Below are positions 46,158-60,774 of a stretch of 64,000 nt of DNA, piece by piece. The notes under the pieces were generated by a model. That model worked only from the letters and a program-made list of their open reading frames with translations. It made no database searches and was not told where the DNA came from. Position 1 is the first letter of the stretch, and each line of letters begins with the position of its first letter. Origin of the DNA: Amoeboaphelidium protococcarum (taxonomy: Eukaryota > Aphelidiomycota > Aphelidea); NCBI GenBank assembly GCA_023515745.1, contig JALECJ010000007.1, positions 1,534,612 to 1,598,611 on the forward strand, read 5' to 3'. The translations under genes and the position numbers were made by a program.

Positions 46158-46682
46158 ATGTCTTCATTAATTAGCAATCCGTACGCTGCTCTGGATGAAG
46201 GAAATCTGGAGGTTATGAAGAAGGAGTAGTAGAGTGTCCAGCAGTAGAAGAAGTAGGCCAAGGCAGAGAACGCTGCCAAGATCAAGGCTCAAGCCACCAC
46301 TAGATCCTAGTAGGCATCCAACACTAACGCTGATGGCTCTAATAAGCAAAAGAAGGACAATTTTTACAAGACGTCCTCAAATGCTCCTGTCGCAGCTGCT
46401 GGTAAGTTTTGATTATGCGCTGTTATTGTAACCAAGTTGATTGATTGATTGATTAATCCAAAATGTGTTATACGTGTAGATGATGGCGAAATCCCATTGG
46501 ACAAGGCTGAACATCACGACAGAAGAGGTGGTCAGGCTCATCACGCCAAGCACGGCCAGAAAGGTGGCCAGCCTGTGAAGGGCAGAGAATTTGACCGTCA
46601 CTCTGGTAAGCCGCGTGACAGTGACCGTAAGATGGAGGCCGGCTGGGGTGAGAAGTTGCCAATCCGTGAAGATATTCAATGA
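46158..46682 (+). CDS. Stm1/SERBP1 (HABP4) family ribosome-binding protein
   Basis: Exons are 46158-46401 and 46480-46682 with a 78-nt intron; 148 aa. Starts MSSLISNPYAALDEG, as in this family, followed by a Lys/Gln-rich region with eight TAG Gln codons in 40 residues. The C-terminal part has the RGG-like block HDRRGGQAHHAKHGQKGG and the REFDRHSGKPRDSDRKMEAGWG signature. Homologues clamp idle 80S ribosomes and protect them during starvation. Shorter than yeast Stm1 (273) but both signature ends are present. Confidence 0.85.
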
Positions 46683-47004
46683 GCATTGAATTAATGAACT
46701 TGTTGCAGCAGTAAATATAACGTAGCGTATAACTTTAACTTGTTCCCATTATTTTCTTTATGGCCTTTCACTCTATTGACGATTTTAAGCGAAACATATC
46801 GCTAAATTAATTTCTATAAATTTACTTCATTCAATAAGAACTTACATTAACTGCCGTAAGCCTAGTTAATTGAATGCACCGTGTGTTTTAATGCGGTAAT
46901 AGCTCTCTCTCTCTCACTCTTTCACTTAGTGTCGTTGTGATTGAATGGTTGCGAATCATCGCTCTCCTGATTTGCTTTTCCTTCCTTCTTTCCTCTCTCT
47001 TACA
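46683..47004. other. Intergenic and promoter of the cyclin gene
   Basis: The 322-bp gap includes a CT-dinucleotide run (AGCTCTCTCTCTCTCACTC near 46900) and pyrimidine-rich sequence just before ATG 47005, a likely promoter. No gene seen. Confidence 0.4.
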
Positions 47005-47761
47005 ATGTAACGACTAAACGAATCTAATAAACGGCCCTATCCAGACTCTGGTACGGAGCCGGTAGTAGTGGGTTCTTCATTTTCCGAATGCGAAATTTAA
47101 GGTAATTTTATATAGACTCTTTAGCTTTGATGTGAATTTTCTCGATACCGAATTTGTAGTTATTGAACAAGTTGTGGCTGATGCTTTGTAATAACTCTGC
47201 GACTGCAACGATAATACTCCGGTAACTCAAGAGTCGCTGACCAGGTTTCATTCTCGTGCACCTCCGCAAATCTCCATTCTATCCTACATCAAGAGAATTG
47301 TTTAATTTTCATCCCTGGAGAAGAGTGTGCTGCTCATGATGCTTATCTATATCGACCGAATCTGCTCGTCATCAGCATCACCACCTAAAAGATTTCGAGT
47401 TTCATCACTGACAGTGCACCGCTTTATTATTGCCTGCGTCACTGTCACTGCCAAGGCTCTATGCGATTCTTACTGCACAAACACTCATTATGCTCGTGTG
47501 GGTGGCATCTCCACTTCCGAGTTAAATTCGTTGGAAATGGAGTTTTTGTTGTTGACTGATTGGAGTTTGTACATTGACAACGACGAAGTGCAGGAGAAGT
47601 ACTGTCAGCTCGTAGATCAGTCTTCAAAGTTTGTTAGGCGTAATACGTAAGATGTCTAAACTTCTACTCCTGATTAAAGTATCATAGCTATAGAAGAATC
47701 CACATGCAAAACGTAAGAGTAAATTGATTATACGTAAAATCATCCATAAGTTTGTTGCTGA
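47005..47761 (+). CDS. Pho80/PCL-like cyclin
   Basis: Exons are 47005-47101 and 47160-47761 with a 58-nt GT-AG intron; 232 aa. The short N-terminus (MQRLNESNKRPYPDSG) is followed by the cyclin box: QVVADALQQLCD, FHSRAPPQISILSYIKRIV, SVLLMMLIYIDRI, SLTVHRFIIACVTVTAKALCDSYCTNTHYARVGGISTSELNSLEMEFLLLTDWSLYI. This last stretch is diagnostic of Pho80/PCL and plant U-type cyclins, partners of Pho85/CDK5-type kinases in phosphate and cell-cycle control. The tail is Gln/Thr-rich. The splice choice makes ATG and box share a frame; unspliced there is no start. Confidence 0.88.
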
Positions 47762-47773
47762 CCATTCATTCAT

Positions 47774-48512
47774 TCATTTGTTACTATCATTATTGTTATC
47801 GTATTTTATCACCTTTCTGAACGTCAAACTTGTTCTTATTTCGCGTTTAATCCTCTCGCCGTCGATGAGATCAGACGATCGTTCCCGGAAGCCGTGCTTG
47901 TAATTGTAACGCAGCTTGTTTCTCATGAGAAGTAGACTGCGTCGTTTCAGAGGCACGTTGACTTCTTCCATGTTAGCTTTAGTATCTACCGGATGAAAGT
48001 CCATGATTAGATGCGATCCTAAAGAGACTATAACTATTTCATTTCCAAAGTATTCTTCTGAATCAATATGCGGAGCTACACAAATTTGTGGGGAATCAAA
48101 TAAGAATTTTGCGAGTAAGACAGAAATTACTTAGTCCGGCTTTAATAGGGTATTATTGAATGGTCATCTGATTGAAACTGTGGAATGACGCGTCAAACTC
48201 TTCCAGACGCCGCAATATATGATGAGCAAATTCCGGCAAGTCTTAATCAACTTTGAATACACTGAAATTGCCATAATTGTATCCATATCCAAAATGGCAC
48301 TACATGCAACCATAAAAAGGAGACCACCACATAAATGTATTCAGAATCCATATGAATTACGGCACGCTTACCACTTTTCTGTCTTTTACCTGCTGCCATT
48401 AAGAGGACAATTATTAGGCGAAGTTAAGAATGCTATCTTCCAGTTCCTAGCAAATAAAATCGTCAAGCAGAATCACATCATGGTCCTCTTTCAACTATTG
48501 ATGCAGTGTCAT
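47774..48512 (-). CDS. ALKBH8-like AlkB dioxygenase
   Basis: Exons (minus) are 48372-48512, 48131-48299 and 47774-48075, introns 72 and 55 nt; 203 aa. The Fe(II)/2-oxoglutarate fold shows VCHFGYGYNYG, FNQMTIQQYPIKAGLTPHID (HxD iron ligands, created by splicing intron 2), NEIVIVSLGSHLIMDF, KRRSLLLMRNKLRYNYKHG (second His) and REIRTSLTFRKV (Arg for 2-oxoglutarate). This is the ALKBH8 pattern, which hydroxylates wobble uridine modifications in tRNA. The RRM and methyltransferase domains of animal ALKBH8 are absent. The frame is open upstream of the chosen ATG, so a longer N-terminus is possible. Confidence 0.88.
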
Positions 48513-49173
48513 TATTAAACCAGTATGCACCGAATCCCTGAGATTCTTGTAAAAAATTGACTTCGGGATGATAGTAGCCGACTGGCGGGTTTTCAATATT
48601 TTCACACGCATGAAAATTTTGTCACAAAAAAACATTATGGGATAGATTAAAAGTATATACTGTACTTGGAGGGGCGGTGGTCTTTAAGTCCAGTAATCCT
48701 CCATTACGGAATTTAAGAGTAGGCATTCAGCAGGCACTGCCCGCGCAAATGCGTTTCCTCTATCAAAAGTTAATTCATGACTTTTTACAGATGCCAATCG
48801 AGTCAGCTTGACGAGTTCTACCAAACATGCTATCAAATTCGCCTAAAAATCCAATTTAGCTGAAGCTGGTTGATAAATGAAGGATTCAAATTTTTTTTAG
48901 TTACATAATATCTGTTCACCCACTTAGAGACTTCTTTTTCTATATAGACAGATGAGATAAAGTGACCAATACGTAAATCAAGCTACAGTAAGCAAATTGA
49001 GAAAACACGCTAGAGAGTCAGTTATCAACCAAAGGCGTAAGGTTCAAAGTTGAAGCATAATACAAGGGCCTAAGGTGCAAAAGCAAAAAATAAAGCATAC
49101 AAAGGACAATGTACACAGATAAAAGATGTACCGGTAATCAACATTTTGGTTCGCTTCGAATGCAACTTCCAGA
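48513..49173. other. Intergenic region with a protein-like plus frame
   Basis: No gene is supported in 661 bp. A plus frame near 48625-48810 (LWDRLKVYTVLGGAVVF...RNLRVGIQQALPAQMRF, closed by TGA) looks protein-like but has no upstream ATG; the ALKBH8 frame on the other strand is open over the same bases, so one is a shadow of the other or both are chance. Confidence 0.3.
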
Positions 49174-49854
49174 TCAATCATTGCAAGCAACTTATATGTC
49201 GACCTCTTTTTCTGACCCATAAAGCGATTTTACGACATCTTCCAAGAGCTTAGCGCCATCTTGATAAACTTCATGCTCTAACACCAACCGAATACTTCCA
49301 TCCGCTTATTCAATCAATGTATCTTGCAAAGAGTGATTGACACGAGAATTCAATCCAATAAGCTTGATCCACTGCTTCTCGGATAATGACTCTTTGATTA
49401 AATCCAACTCAACTATATTCTATTCCCTTTTTCTGAAATAGTCATGAACCTAATCATTGATGAAGAATCCAGTGGCCTTCATTAAATCGTCAAACGATGG
49501 CGAATTTTCGAATACAACAGCAAAACGAAATCTCTTCCACAATTTGGTTGCAACATCCGACAATAATAATCGTTCGTCCCTGATTGCAGTATCTTTCTTA
49601 TATTTTTTACGCGTATTGTCAGCTTTATTCACGGCATGAGCGTATTAAGATAAGATTATCTGGACATAATCTCTCCTTCTGTCCTTCAACCTGGCAAGCT
49701 TTTCCCTCAATAGCTCCCAGTCCGCTTTCTCGTCATCAGTCGCGTATTTGACAAACCAAACGCTGTTCTTCTTGGCCAAAGTCTTGTACCCATCGCTGTT
49801 TTGTAATGTATCAATTTTCTGTTCAACGGACTTCAGTTTCTGTGCGAAATCCAT
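49174..49854 (-). CDS. Unknown charged helical protein
   Basis: The 226-aa single frame runs from ATG 49852-49854 (MDFAQKLKSVEQKIDTLQNSDGYKTL) to TGA 49174-49176, with TAR Gln at several sites. The N-terminal 110 residues are strongly charged and helical (DDEKADWELLREKLARLKDRRRDYVQ). The C-terminal half is mixed (SPSFDDLMKATGFFINDQVHDYF, IRLVLEHEVYQDGAKLLEDV). There is no signal or membrane segment. I do not recognise the family; a coiled-coil scaffold is a guess. Divergent from the MAGE gene, 188 bp away. Confidence 0.6.
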
Positions 49855-50042
49855 GTTTTGTCAACGAATTTTTTTCAATGAACGATGAAAAAGGGACGCG
49901 ATATCAGCCGTTGATGTGAAACGCGTCGCCTGAATAAAAATCGCCACCATTTCTTGCTTTGTGCGAAGGTATTATCCTCTCTTGAACATAAGGCATTAAG
50001 CGGCTCACTTCAATTGTAGCAATTAATAAAAATAAACTAAGT

Positions 50043-50894
50043 ATGCCAAGAAGAGCCTCGCAGGTGAGATAGTAGCCATTTTTCGATGAGCACCAGGATG
50101 CACTGGATCGTCAGGAGAGAACATTTGATGACAAGGTGGCTAGATTTCTGAGATTTGTCCTGACTAAACGTGGTGCTATTCGTAGAGATGAGCTGGTCCT
50201 TAAAATCCAGTTTGAAAAGAATGAGTTCCAATCAATATTCGAAGCTGTGCAGAGGTAGTTGCGTGAGATTTTCGCAATGTAGCTCGTTGATTTCAAGCCC
50301 AAAGCGTAGGCTGCATAGTCAACCAGTGCAAGATAGTCCTCGCAGCAGCAGCAGTAATAGTAGCAAGCCAATGCCGCTCCTAATGAACTGGCTGTCAAAG
50401 TACCAAGTGAAGTCGCGCGTGGTAATTACAATGCTCAGAGCTGGATTTTGGTGTCTACTATTGACGCTAAATTCCAAGAGCTTATTCTAACTGAGGATAA
50501 CGATGACCAGATGGCTCAGGATGGCGCTCTCTTTCTTATTCTATTGCTGATTTTTGCCAATGGTGGCTCTGTTGCAGATAGCTCTCTATTCAAGCAGCTG
50601 CATCGCTTCGGCTTCTCTACCAACATTCAAGGACACAAGATCCATGATCAGTTTGGCAAGTTTGATCAAGTTTGTATGGAGAAATGGACCAAGATGGGAT
50701 ACTTGACCAAGTAGAAGGTGCAGAGTGTGAATACAAACGCGATGAACGACAATGCATCAATTGAATGGAGTTGGGGTCCAAGAGCCAAGGCTGAAGTTGA
50801 CTTGAACGCCATTAATAAGTTCATGACGTAGCTCTATGGTGAAGATTACAAGAAGAAGCGCATTGATCGCAACATTGATGCTCTAAACGTATGA
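50043..50894 (+). CDS. NSE3: MAGE/NSE3 family protein (SMC5/6 complex)
   Basis: The 283-aa single exon has the two winged-helix halves of the MAGE homology domain: DDKVARFLRFVLTKRGAIRRDELVLKIQ...FQSIFEAVQRQLREIFAMQLVDF and DGALFLILLLIFANGGSVADSSLFKQLHRFG...WTKMGYLTKQKVQ...WGPRAKAEVD. The two are joined by a poly-Gln linker of eight mixed CAG, TAA, TAG and CAA codons. NSE3 binds NSE1 and NSE4 in the SMC5/6 complex, which handles DNA repair and chromosome topology. Domain order, size and single-copy character favour NSE3 over animal-specific MAGE genes. Confidence 0.85.
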
Positions 50895-50982
50895 TCTCTG
50901 TGAAATGATTAAGGTGTAAATATATTATTCTGAAATGCAATCTAAATGAGTGAAGCAACTTTATATTCATAGATAACATCAA

Positions 50983-51426
50983 TCAATACTACTCGTGCTC
51001 CATCTCAACGCCGTAGCCATTCTCCTTTAGTGCACGCTCTTTGATCTCTCTAATACGCGTCTTCTTACTTTGATCCACTTGAAGCTGCACCAGAATATCG
51101 TCTACATCCACGGCGTCCTATTCATCCACATCTCCCTCTTTCGACCGGCCGATGAATACCAAGTTCTCTCCTCTCACCACGAATACTCCTCTTGGAATAC
51201 CGGCAAACTGCTTACCAGCGTAAATTCGCTCATTAGTGTCCATCAGAATCAAGTTTGAGTATTGGTCATACGATCGAAGGATGCCGGACAACTTCCGACC
51301 GTCTCTCAAAATAACTAGCACTTTGTCTACATGTTAATCATATCGCCAATATAATAAAAATCATAATGAATGTATTAAACAAGCCATACGGTCGAGCATA
51401 TCTACAAGCGGCGATTTCGAAGTCAT
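50983..51426 (-). CDS. LSM1: LSM1, Lsm1-7 complex subunit
   Basis: Exon 1 (51390-51426) codes MTSKSPLVDMLDH; a 63-nt intron follows; exon 2 is 50983-51326. The 126-aa product has the Sm fold: LVDMLDHKVLVILRDGRKLSGILRSYDQYSNLILMD (Sm1, with the usual RDGRKL) and GVFVVRGENLVFIG (Sm2, IRGE-like). The C-terminal extension (ILVQLQVDQSKKTRIREIKERALKENGYGVE) is the one specific to Lsm1. The Lsm1-7 ring with Pat1 triggers decapping and decay of mRNA. Confidence 0.95.
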
Positions 51427-51616
51427 ACTGGGTTTCGCTGTAAGTTTTATTTTAAAGGTGGAAGAGAAGAGCATAGAGAGAGCGACAACACTCATCAAAG
51501 ATGATAAAATGTTTTATAACACTAAGCAGTAATTTTAATAATCTGCCATAATAATTATTACCACTAAATTCATTATACAAAAAGCCGCGTTCCTGCTAAT
51601 AAAACTTTCAATGTTA

Positions 51617-53297
51617 TCATAGCATAGATTTAGTACCAGAAGTCTTGACCAGATCATCGTACATCTGAGTGGTCAAGAATTCCGCATACTCCTTACCTTG
51701 AGAGGTGGCCCACAGATATTCCTTTGCGCGTTCAAACTTTGACTGAGAATATTTGCCACCCAGAGCTTTCTTCAGGTCCGCAATCTCATCATCAATAGCT
51801 TTCTTCACCACCGCAGGAGTGATGACAGTTCCCTCTACAGTCTTGGCCTTGTGCTTCACCCAGAACCACAACTGGGAACGAGAAATCTCGGCTGTGGCAG
51901 CATCCTCCATCAAATTATCAATAGGCACACAGCCAACACCACGCAACCAAGCCTCCATGTACTACAGGGCAATATGAACATTTTGACGAATTCCATTATT
52001 GGTGATGGAGCCCTTGAATCTCGTGTTCAGCAAATCCTTCTATGCCACGACTACATCCTCACGACGCACATGGATCTAATTAGGACCCAGCATGTGTTTA
52101 TCAAAGATATCTCTGGCCAGCTTCACCAGATTAGGATGAGCCACCCAAGTACCATCATGACCTGCTCTCACCTCGCGCTCCTTGTCAGCCTTCACCTTGT
52201 CCATGGCAGCTTTGTTCTTTGCCTCGTTATCCTTGATGGGGATGAAGGCAGCCATACCACCCATAGCATGGACACCTCTCTTATGACAAGTCTTGACCAA
52301 TAGACGGACATAAGCATCCATAAATGGCACAGTCATACCAACCTCTGAACGATCTGGCAACATGAACTTGGAGTGATTTCTAAACTTTTTAATCACGCTA
52401 AAGATATAATCCCAACGACCACAGTTCAGACCAGCAGAATGATCACGTAGCTCATAAATAATCTCCTCCATCTCGAAGGCGGCCAAGATGGTTTCAATAA
52501 GAACAGTAGCTCTGATGGTGCCTCTTGGTATACCAACTATGTCCTGAGCCATATTGAACACATCATTCCACAGACGAGCCTCCAAGTGGCTCTCCATCTT
52601 TGGCAAGTAGAAATATGGACCGAACCCATTGTCAATGGCAGCCTTGGCATTGTTATAAAAGTAAATGCCAAAGTCAAACAGGGAAGCTGAGCACGGCTTG
52701 CCATCAATCAACAAGTGCTTCTCCTCCATGTGCCATCCACGCGGACGCACCAACAGAGTGGCAATCTTGCCATCAGTTCTCAACTTGTACTCCTTTCCAT
52801 TAGGTGCAGTGAAATCAATGGTGCGATTCACAGCATCTTTCATGTTCACCTAACCGCTGATGACGTTTTCCCATGACGGTGCGGTAGAATCTTCAAAGTC
52901 AGCCATGAACTGTGTAGAGCCAGAATTCAAAGCATTGATGACCATCTTACGATCAACTGGACCAGTGATTTCAACTCTTCTGTCAGCTAAGCCTGGTGCA
53001 ACTTTTGCTCCCTGCCATGTCGGGTCATTTCTTATCCATTCAGTTTGAGGTAGAAAATTTGGCAACTTGCCAGCATCCAACTCTTTCTAACGGTCCTACA
53101 CATATATCAGTAGTGGAGATAGATACGGCATATAAAGTACTCATGGGATATTGTTGACATACCTGTCTAGCCTGCAACAACTGCAAGCGGCGAGGATTAA
53201 AGGTTCTGTGCAATCTCACCACAAAATCCAGAGCACCAGAGCTAAGCACTTGCTATTGCTGTCCACTGACAGATCCCAATACCTTTACTCCTTCCAT
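51617..53297 (-). CDS. MLS1: Malate synthase, peroxisomal type
   Basis: Exon 1 (53163-53297), a 67-nt intron and exon 2 (51617-53095) give 537 aa. The enzyme condenses glyoxylate with acetyl-CoA in the glyoxylate cycle, allowing growth on C2 compounds or fat. Motifs: [120 protein letters not shown] and the C-terminal [11 protein letters not shown]. The protein ends in SML, a plausible peroxisomal targeting signal of the SKL type. Catalytic Asp and Glu are kept. Confidence 0.97.
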
Positions 53298-53808
53298 AAT
53301 TTAAGGCTTAACAAAGAGAAATATAGCTATAGAATATGTTGAGCAGAATATATTTCACAAAGAGAGAAACGAACGTGTGAACTTTTAACGAAACGAAAAG
53401 GGAAAGATTTTCACGCGCGTCGAAGAGTTTCAGTCAATCAATTGTTAATCCAATGCAGATCACTGATTCGTCAACTTTGTCCTACATTATGTAATTATTC
53501 ACTTTTGTATATTCGTTATGCTTGATATTTTCAGTTTGATTTTGATTTTTATTGTATGGTATGCAAGTCTGAAAAGTTTAGCCTTGTTGAGGTGATTTAA
53601 ACTATGCTGAATGCATTGTACATCTACACATCAACAACTGAGTATGTTGAAATGGTGGTAAATTGCAAACCAATCAAATGTCATCACCAACTTGGTAAAC
53701 TTCACTGGTTACTATGCCACCATTTTACTCTTATTTATCATTATTGCGAATTTATTCAATCAACTAGGAGTATAACAATCTATCGAACAGTAATAGTGTA
53801 TAGTGAGT
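53298..53808. other. Divergent upstream region of malate synthase and TPPP genes
   Basis: The 511-bp gap is AT-rich with no convincing gene. It contains the promoters of both flanking genes. Confidence 0.4.
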
Positions 53809-54381
53809 ATGGCTGATTTGACTAGAGTAAGATAAACGTTTGAGCAATTTGCCAACTTTGGCAGTTCAAGTGCAGAGAAGCATGAAACAATTGATAATGC
53901 CAAATTTGCTAAATTGTGTCGCGATTGTGGAATAATTGATAAAAAGTGCACCAGTGTTGATGTGGATATTATCTTCAAGAAGGTTGTTCGCAAGGGTGAG
54001 CGTCGAATTGATTTTGCTGAATTCCAGAAGGCCCTGAAGCAGTTGAGTGAGAAGAAATTTCGCGCTGATGATGGAGGCTAGTAGAAAGTGCTGGCTCTGG
54101 TTGCCAAATCTGCTCCGTCAACTTCTGGTACTCTGACAGAGGCGGATGGAGTGTTTGAAAAGCTGACTGATACGTCGCTGTACACTGGTACTCACAAGGA
54201 GAAATTTGATAAGGATGGAAATGCCAAACCGCTGGGGAATGGGATCAACAAGACTGCCGATCTGAGTCAAATCGTTGCTCGAAAGAGTGGAACAACGCCT
54301 GTTGAAAGATCGACTGCTAAATCCACTGGAGCAACAAAAGCAGGAGGTAAAAATCCAAAAGCTAGTGGTTAACGCGCATGA
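53809..54381 (+). CDS. TPPP/p25-alpha family protein
   Basis: The 190-aa single exon has the p25-alpha domain: FEQFANFGSSSAEKHETIDNAKFAKLCRDCGIIDKK, VDVDIIFKKVVRKGERRIDFAEFQKALKQLSEKKF, then the C-terminal signature KLTDTSLYTGTHKEKFDKDGN. These proteins bind and bundle microtubules and are tied to cilia or flagella across eukaryotes; they are largely missing from higher fungi. The tail is low-complexity Ser/Thr/Lys. The stop lies 24 bp from the stop of the convergent IleRS gene. Confidence 0.92.
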
Positions 54382-54405
54382 ATAAAGTTTACTTTTTGAA
54401 TAACA

Positions 54406-57351
<2,946 letters not shown>

Positions 57352-57576
57352 TATGCCGCAGTATATCTATTGGTTAATAGCGAAAATGAAGTACAATCAA
57401 TATCAACGATTAGCGTGTCTTTTACTGCTTATATAGTCTTGATTTGACAACGATTGTTCTTCTCCTTTTGCTTCAACTTTGCGCACTCGCTCAATAAAAT
57501 CATTCGTCATCTTCACCCGACGATCTATTTACAATTTGAAATATTTGAAACGTTAGTCAGTGGCTGCTGTAATAAA

Positions 57577-59274
57577 ATGACTCCATTTAGTCGTATTATG
57601 CGTTTTGGTAAACTTCCAGGAATGCGCTCTTAATGGCGAATATCCGCTGGAGTAGGACTTGGTGTCGCTGGACATGCTTATCTGAATAATGGTAGATCTC
57701 AGTCAGTAATGCATCTTCAAGATGATGAAGGTGTCAAGGTGCCAGTGTATAAGTAACTGCCCCAGTACTTTGATATCATAAGAAGATGTTAGCGCGTCAT
57801 ATCATGCTGTGTCTCTGTTACTTTGGACTATCAGCGACTATTTAGTAAGAGTAATTACTCTGAGTTGGAACTATCGCAGGTGCATCAATAATCAGCAGAG
57901 AAAATGTTGGATCTGTGTCGAGCCAATGGCGGCGCTTTCATCAAGCTTGGTTAACACGCGTCCAGTCTCACCTACCTCCTTCCAATTGAGTATACTTTAA
58001 CTTTGGCGCAGTTATAAGATTCATGTCCGCAGTCATCGTATGAGGATGTTTAGTCTGTGATTTTACATTCCACCGGAAAGTCGATTGATCAACTGTTCGA
58101 TTGGTTCTCACGTCAACCTATTGCATCGGCATCTTTGGCTCAGGTACATAAGGCCAAGCTTAAAAATTCAGATCAAATAGTCGCTGTCAAGGTCCAACAT
58201 CCACAGGTGGAATATTACTCAGATCTGGACATTCAGTTGGTGTAAACCGTGGCTGTGATTATATCAAAAGTATTCCCCGACTTCCCATTCTAATGGTTGG
58301 CGAATGAGATGCGCCTTAATCTCCCCAAAGAACTAGATTTTAGATTTGAATAGGATAATGCTGATAGATTGCGGTAGTATTTGCGATAAGATGGAGAGTC
58401 TCATAATATGCATTTACCACTAATACATTGGGCTACTGAGCGTGTCATTTGCATGGAATTTGTAGATGGATTGAAAGTGTTTGACGTGGCAAAACTCAAA
58501 ACTGAAGGTATTGATACCCTGTGGCTATCTTAGACGCTGTGTCGTTTATTTGCAAAAATGACTTTTCAGTACGGATTTGTTCACGCTGATGCACATCCTG
58601 GAAATATTATGGTCAGGAAGTTGTCTAATGGGCGTCAGCAAATAGTTCTTCTTGATCATGGATTATACTAGGAATTAGATATGGACTTCAGAGAGCGGTA
58701 TGCTAATCTATGGTAGTCTCTAATGAGCGGCAATGAAGAACGCATAAAGTAGGCCGCGTTCAATCTGGGAGTTGATGGTGAAGCATATATTGTACTTAGC
58801 TGTATGATTACAGCCAGGGATTGGGAATCTATTAATCCATAAGATCTACTGAAGGCCAAGTCTCCGGTCGAACAGGCTCTAATAAAGACGAATGCTGGAC
58901 TGAAGGCAACATAAATCGTGTAGACTCTGAGTAAGATTGACAGAAGACTATTGCTGATATTGAAAGCGAATGATTTGACACGGCACATTTGCGAGTAATT
59001 ATCTGCTAGTAGTACCGCAGATTTTGTCACTGCTCAGCTCGATGCCATTTGGTTGATGCGTAATTCTAAACGTAATCGGATATCCTCAGTAAATACTCCA
59101 TATATTAAGTGGATTGAGAATCAGCTATTGAACAGAGTCAGTATCCTATTGCACAGGATATATCTCGTCTGGATCAAGATTGTAGTAAATGGTTTGCTAA
59201 TCATTCAGAACCTCTATCATCGACTACAAAGCCACATTGTCTCATCATCATAGATCGAACTTTCAACTAATTGA
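57577..59274 (+). CDS. ADCK1/MCP2-like UbiB-family atypical kinase
   Basis: The 565-aa single exon starts near MTPFSRIMRFGKLPGMR, a likely mitochondrial leader. UbiB hallmarks: NGGAFIKLGQHASSLTYLLP (the KxGQ motif), PIASASLAQVHKAKL (Ala-rich loop), VAVKVQHPQVE (Lys), PKELDFRFEQDNADRL, FVHADAHPGNIMVR (catalytic loop) and LLDHGLYQEL (DHG instead of DFG). Yeast Mcp2 and animal ADCK1 act in mitochondrial lipid homeostasis and inner-membrane shape. Membership of the ADCK1 branch rather than COQ8 is inferred from the LLDHGLYQEL block and the lack of the COQ8 KxGQ helix context. Confidence 0.88.
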
Positions 59275-59486
59275 TCGATTCTAATACCTGGCTCAATGTT
59301 TATCTTTTATACTAGAGATGTTGCTACAATCATTTTCTCCTCGTAGATCTTTCACCCAAACGATGTGTTTGAACGCGCGTCAAATTTCTTTACCGTTTTC
59401 AAGTAACAACCGTGTTATAGTCGATAAATCTTGATCATTATTTAACATCGTCTTGAGCAATATCCATAAATCTATATAATAAAAGT

Positions 59487-60662
59487 ATGAATATGCCATT
59501 GTTGAATCCTTTTGATCTGGATTATCCTGAAGCGATTGAGAATGTAGTAGAAGATGGCTCAGTGTGTATGGTGAAGTTCAATGGCGATGGTGATTACATG
59601 GCTGCCGGATGTACGGATGGAAGAGTGTTGTTAATTGATTTCTACTTGAAGAGGATAGTTCGCTGCATGGTTGGGCATATACGCGCTATCACCAGTCTTG
59701 AGTGGATTTATATGTCTAGCGATGGTGATGAGTTTCATGCTAGGAATACTAATGATACTACAGATAGTGGATTCAGAGGGGGAGATTGTGAAAGACTTTT
59801 AACATGTAGTCAGGATTGGTCGCTCATCTGTTGGGATGTGGAAAGTGGCGATTAAATGTTTAGAGTTCCACTCAATAGCTCCATACTGTAATGTCAAGTT
59901 CACCCTCAACTCAGCAATTAAATTCTAGTGTCTTATGATCACGCATCTCCTTAAATAATGCATCTCTAATACCGAGATGGTAAGTACCAGGTATCGTCTC
60001 ATCAAACGGTAATAACTGCTTAAATATAATCAGATTAGACTAATGAAAAAGCTTCTGATGGTGGACGTGCTGTATTTATTCGCAATGGTTAGTAAATTGT
60101 GTATTGTCATGGAAAAGGCAACTTATCTATCATTGATGGATCATCGTTGGAAATGATTAACACCACTTAGATCAGTTCATCAGTTGCAAGATAGTTATTA
60201 GTATCAAAAGATGGTAAATATTTGTCAGTAATATCTAATGATAGAGCGCTCAGATTATTTGAAATTGCTGGCGATGAGGTGACGCTGCGGCCGGTGCTCA
60301 AGCTGTAAGATTTGGTTAATAAGCTGCAGTGGACCTCGGCTCAGTTTTCTAATGATATGGAGTACATCGTGACGGGTGCCAATTAGAACCATAATCTTTA
60401 CTGCTGGGATAGAGCGAACGGGAATATAGTGAAGATTCTGGAGGGGCCCAAGGATTCGGTGCAATCTCTAAGTTGGCATCCCACTCTGCCCATTATTGCC
60501 TCAGTATCATAGAAAGGCCATGTTTACATCTGGACAAAGCCATAGACTCAGAATTGGAGTGCATTCGCACCACATTTCAAAGAGCTCGAGACTAATATAG
60601 AATATGAAGAGCGGGAAGATGAATTTGATATTATTATCCCTACAGAGGATCCGTAAAAGTGA
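59487..60662 (+). CDS. SWD1: RBBP5/Swd1 COMPASS subunit
   Basis: The 391-aa WD40 protein begins MNMPLLNPFDLDYPEAIE, the conserved start of RBBP5/Swd1. Propeller blades include MVKFNGDGDYMAAGCTDGRVLLID, GHIRAITSLEW, LLTCSQDWSLICWDV, ASVSQKGHVYIWTK, and the end has FKELETNIEYEEREDEFDII, the activation segment plus hinge. It is a core part of the Set1/MLL histone H3 lysine 4 methylation complex. The extended C-terminal tail of animal RBBP5 is missing, as in yeast Swd1. Many Gln residues use TAR. Confidence 0.93.
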
Positions 60663-60774
60663 CTTTATATTCATTGATTAGAATTCTACAATACGAGTTA
60701 AATATGGCTAATAAATTGCCACATATATTCAACTAATAGGAGTATAATTAATTACATGCTTTATCTAATATAGG

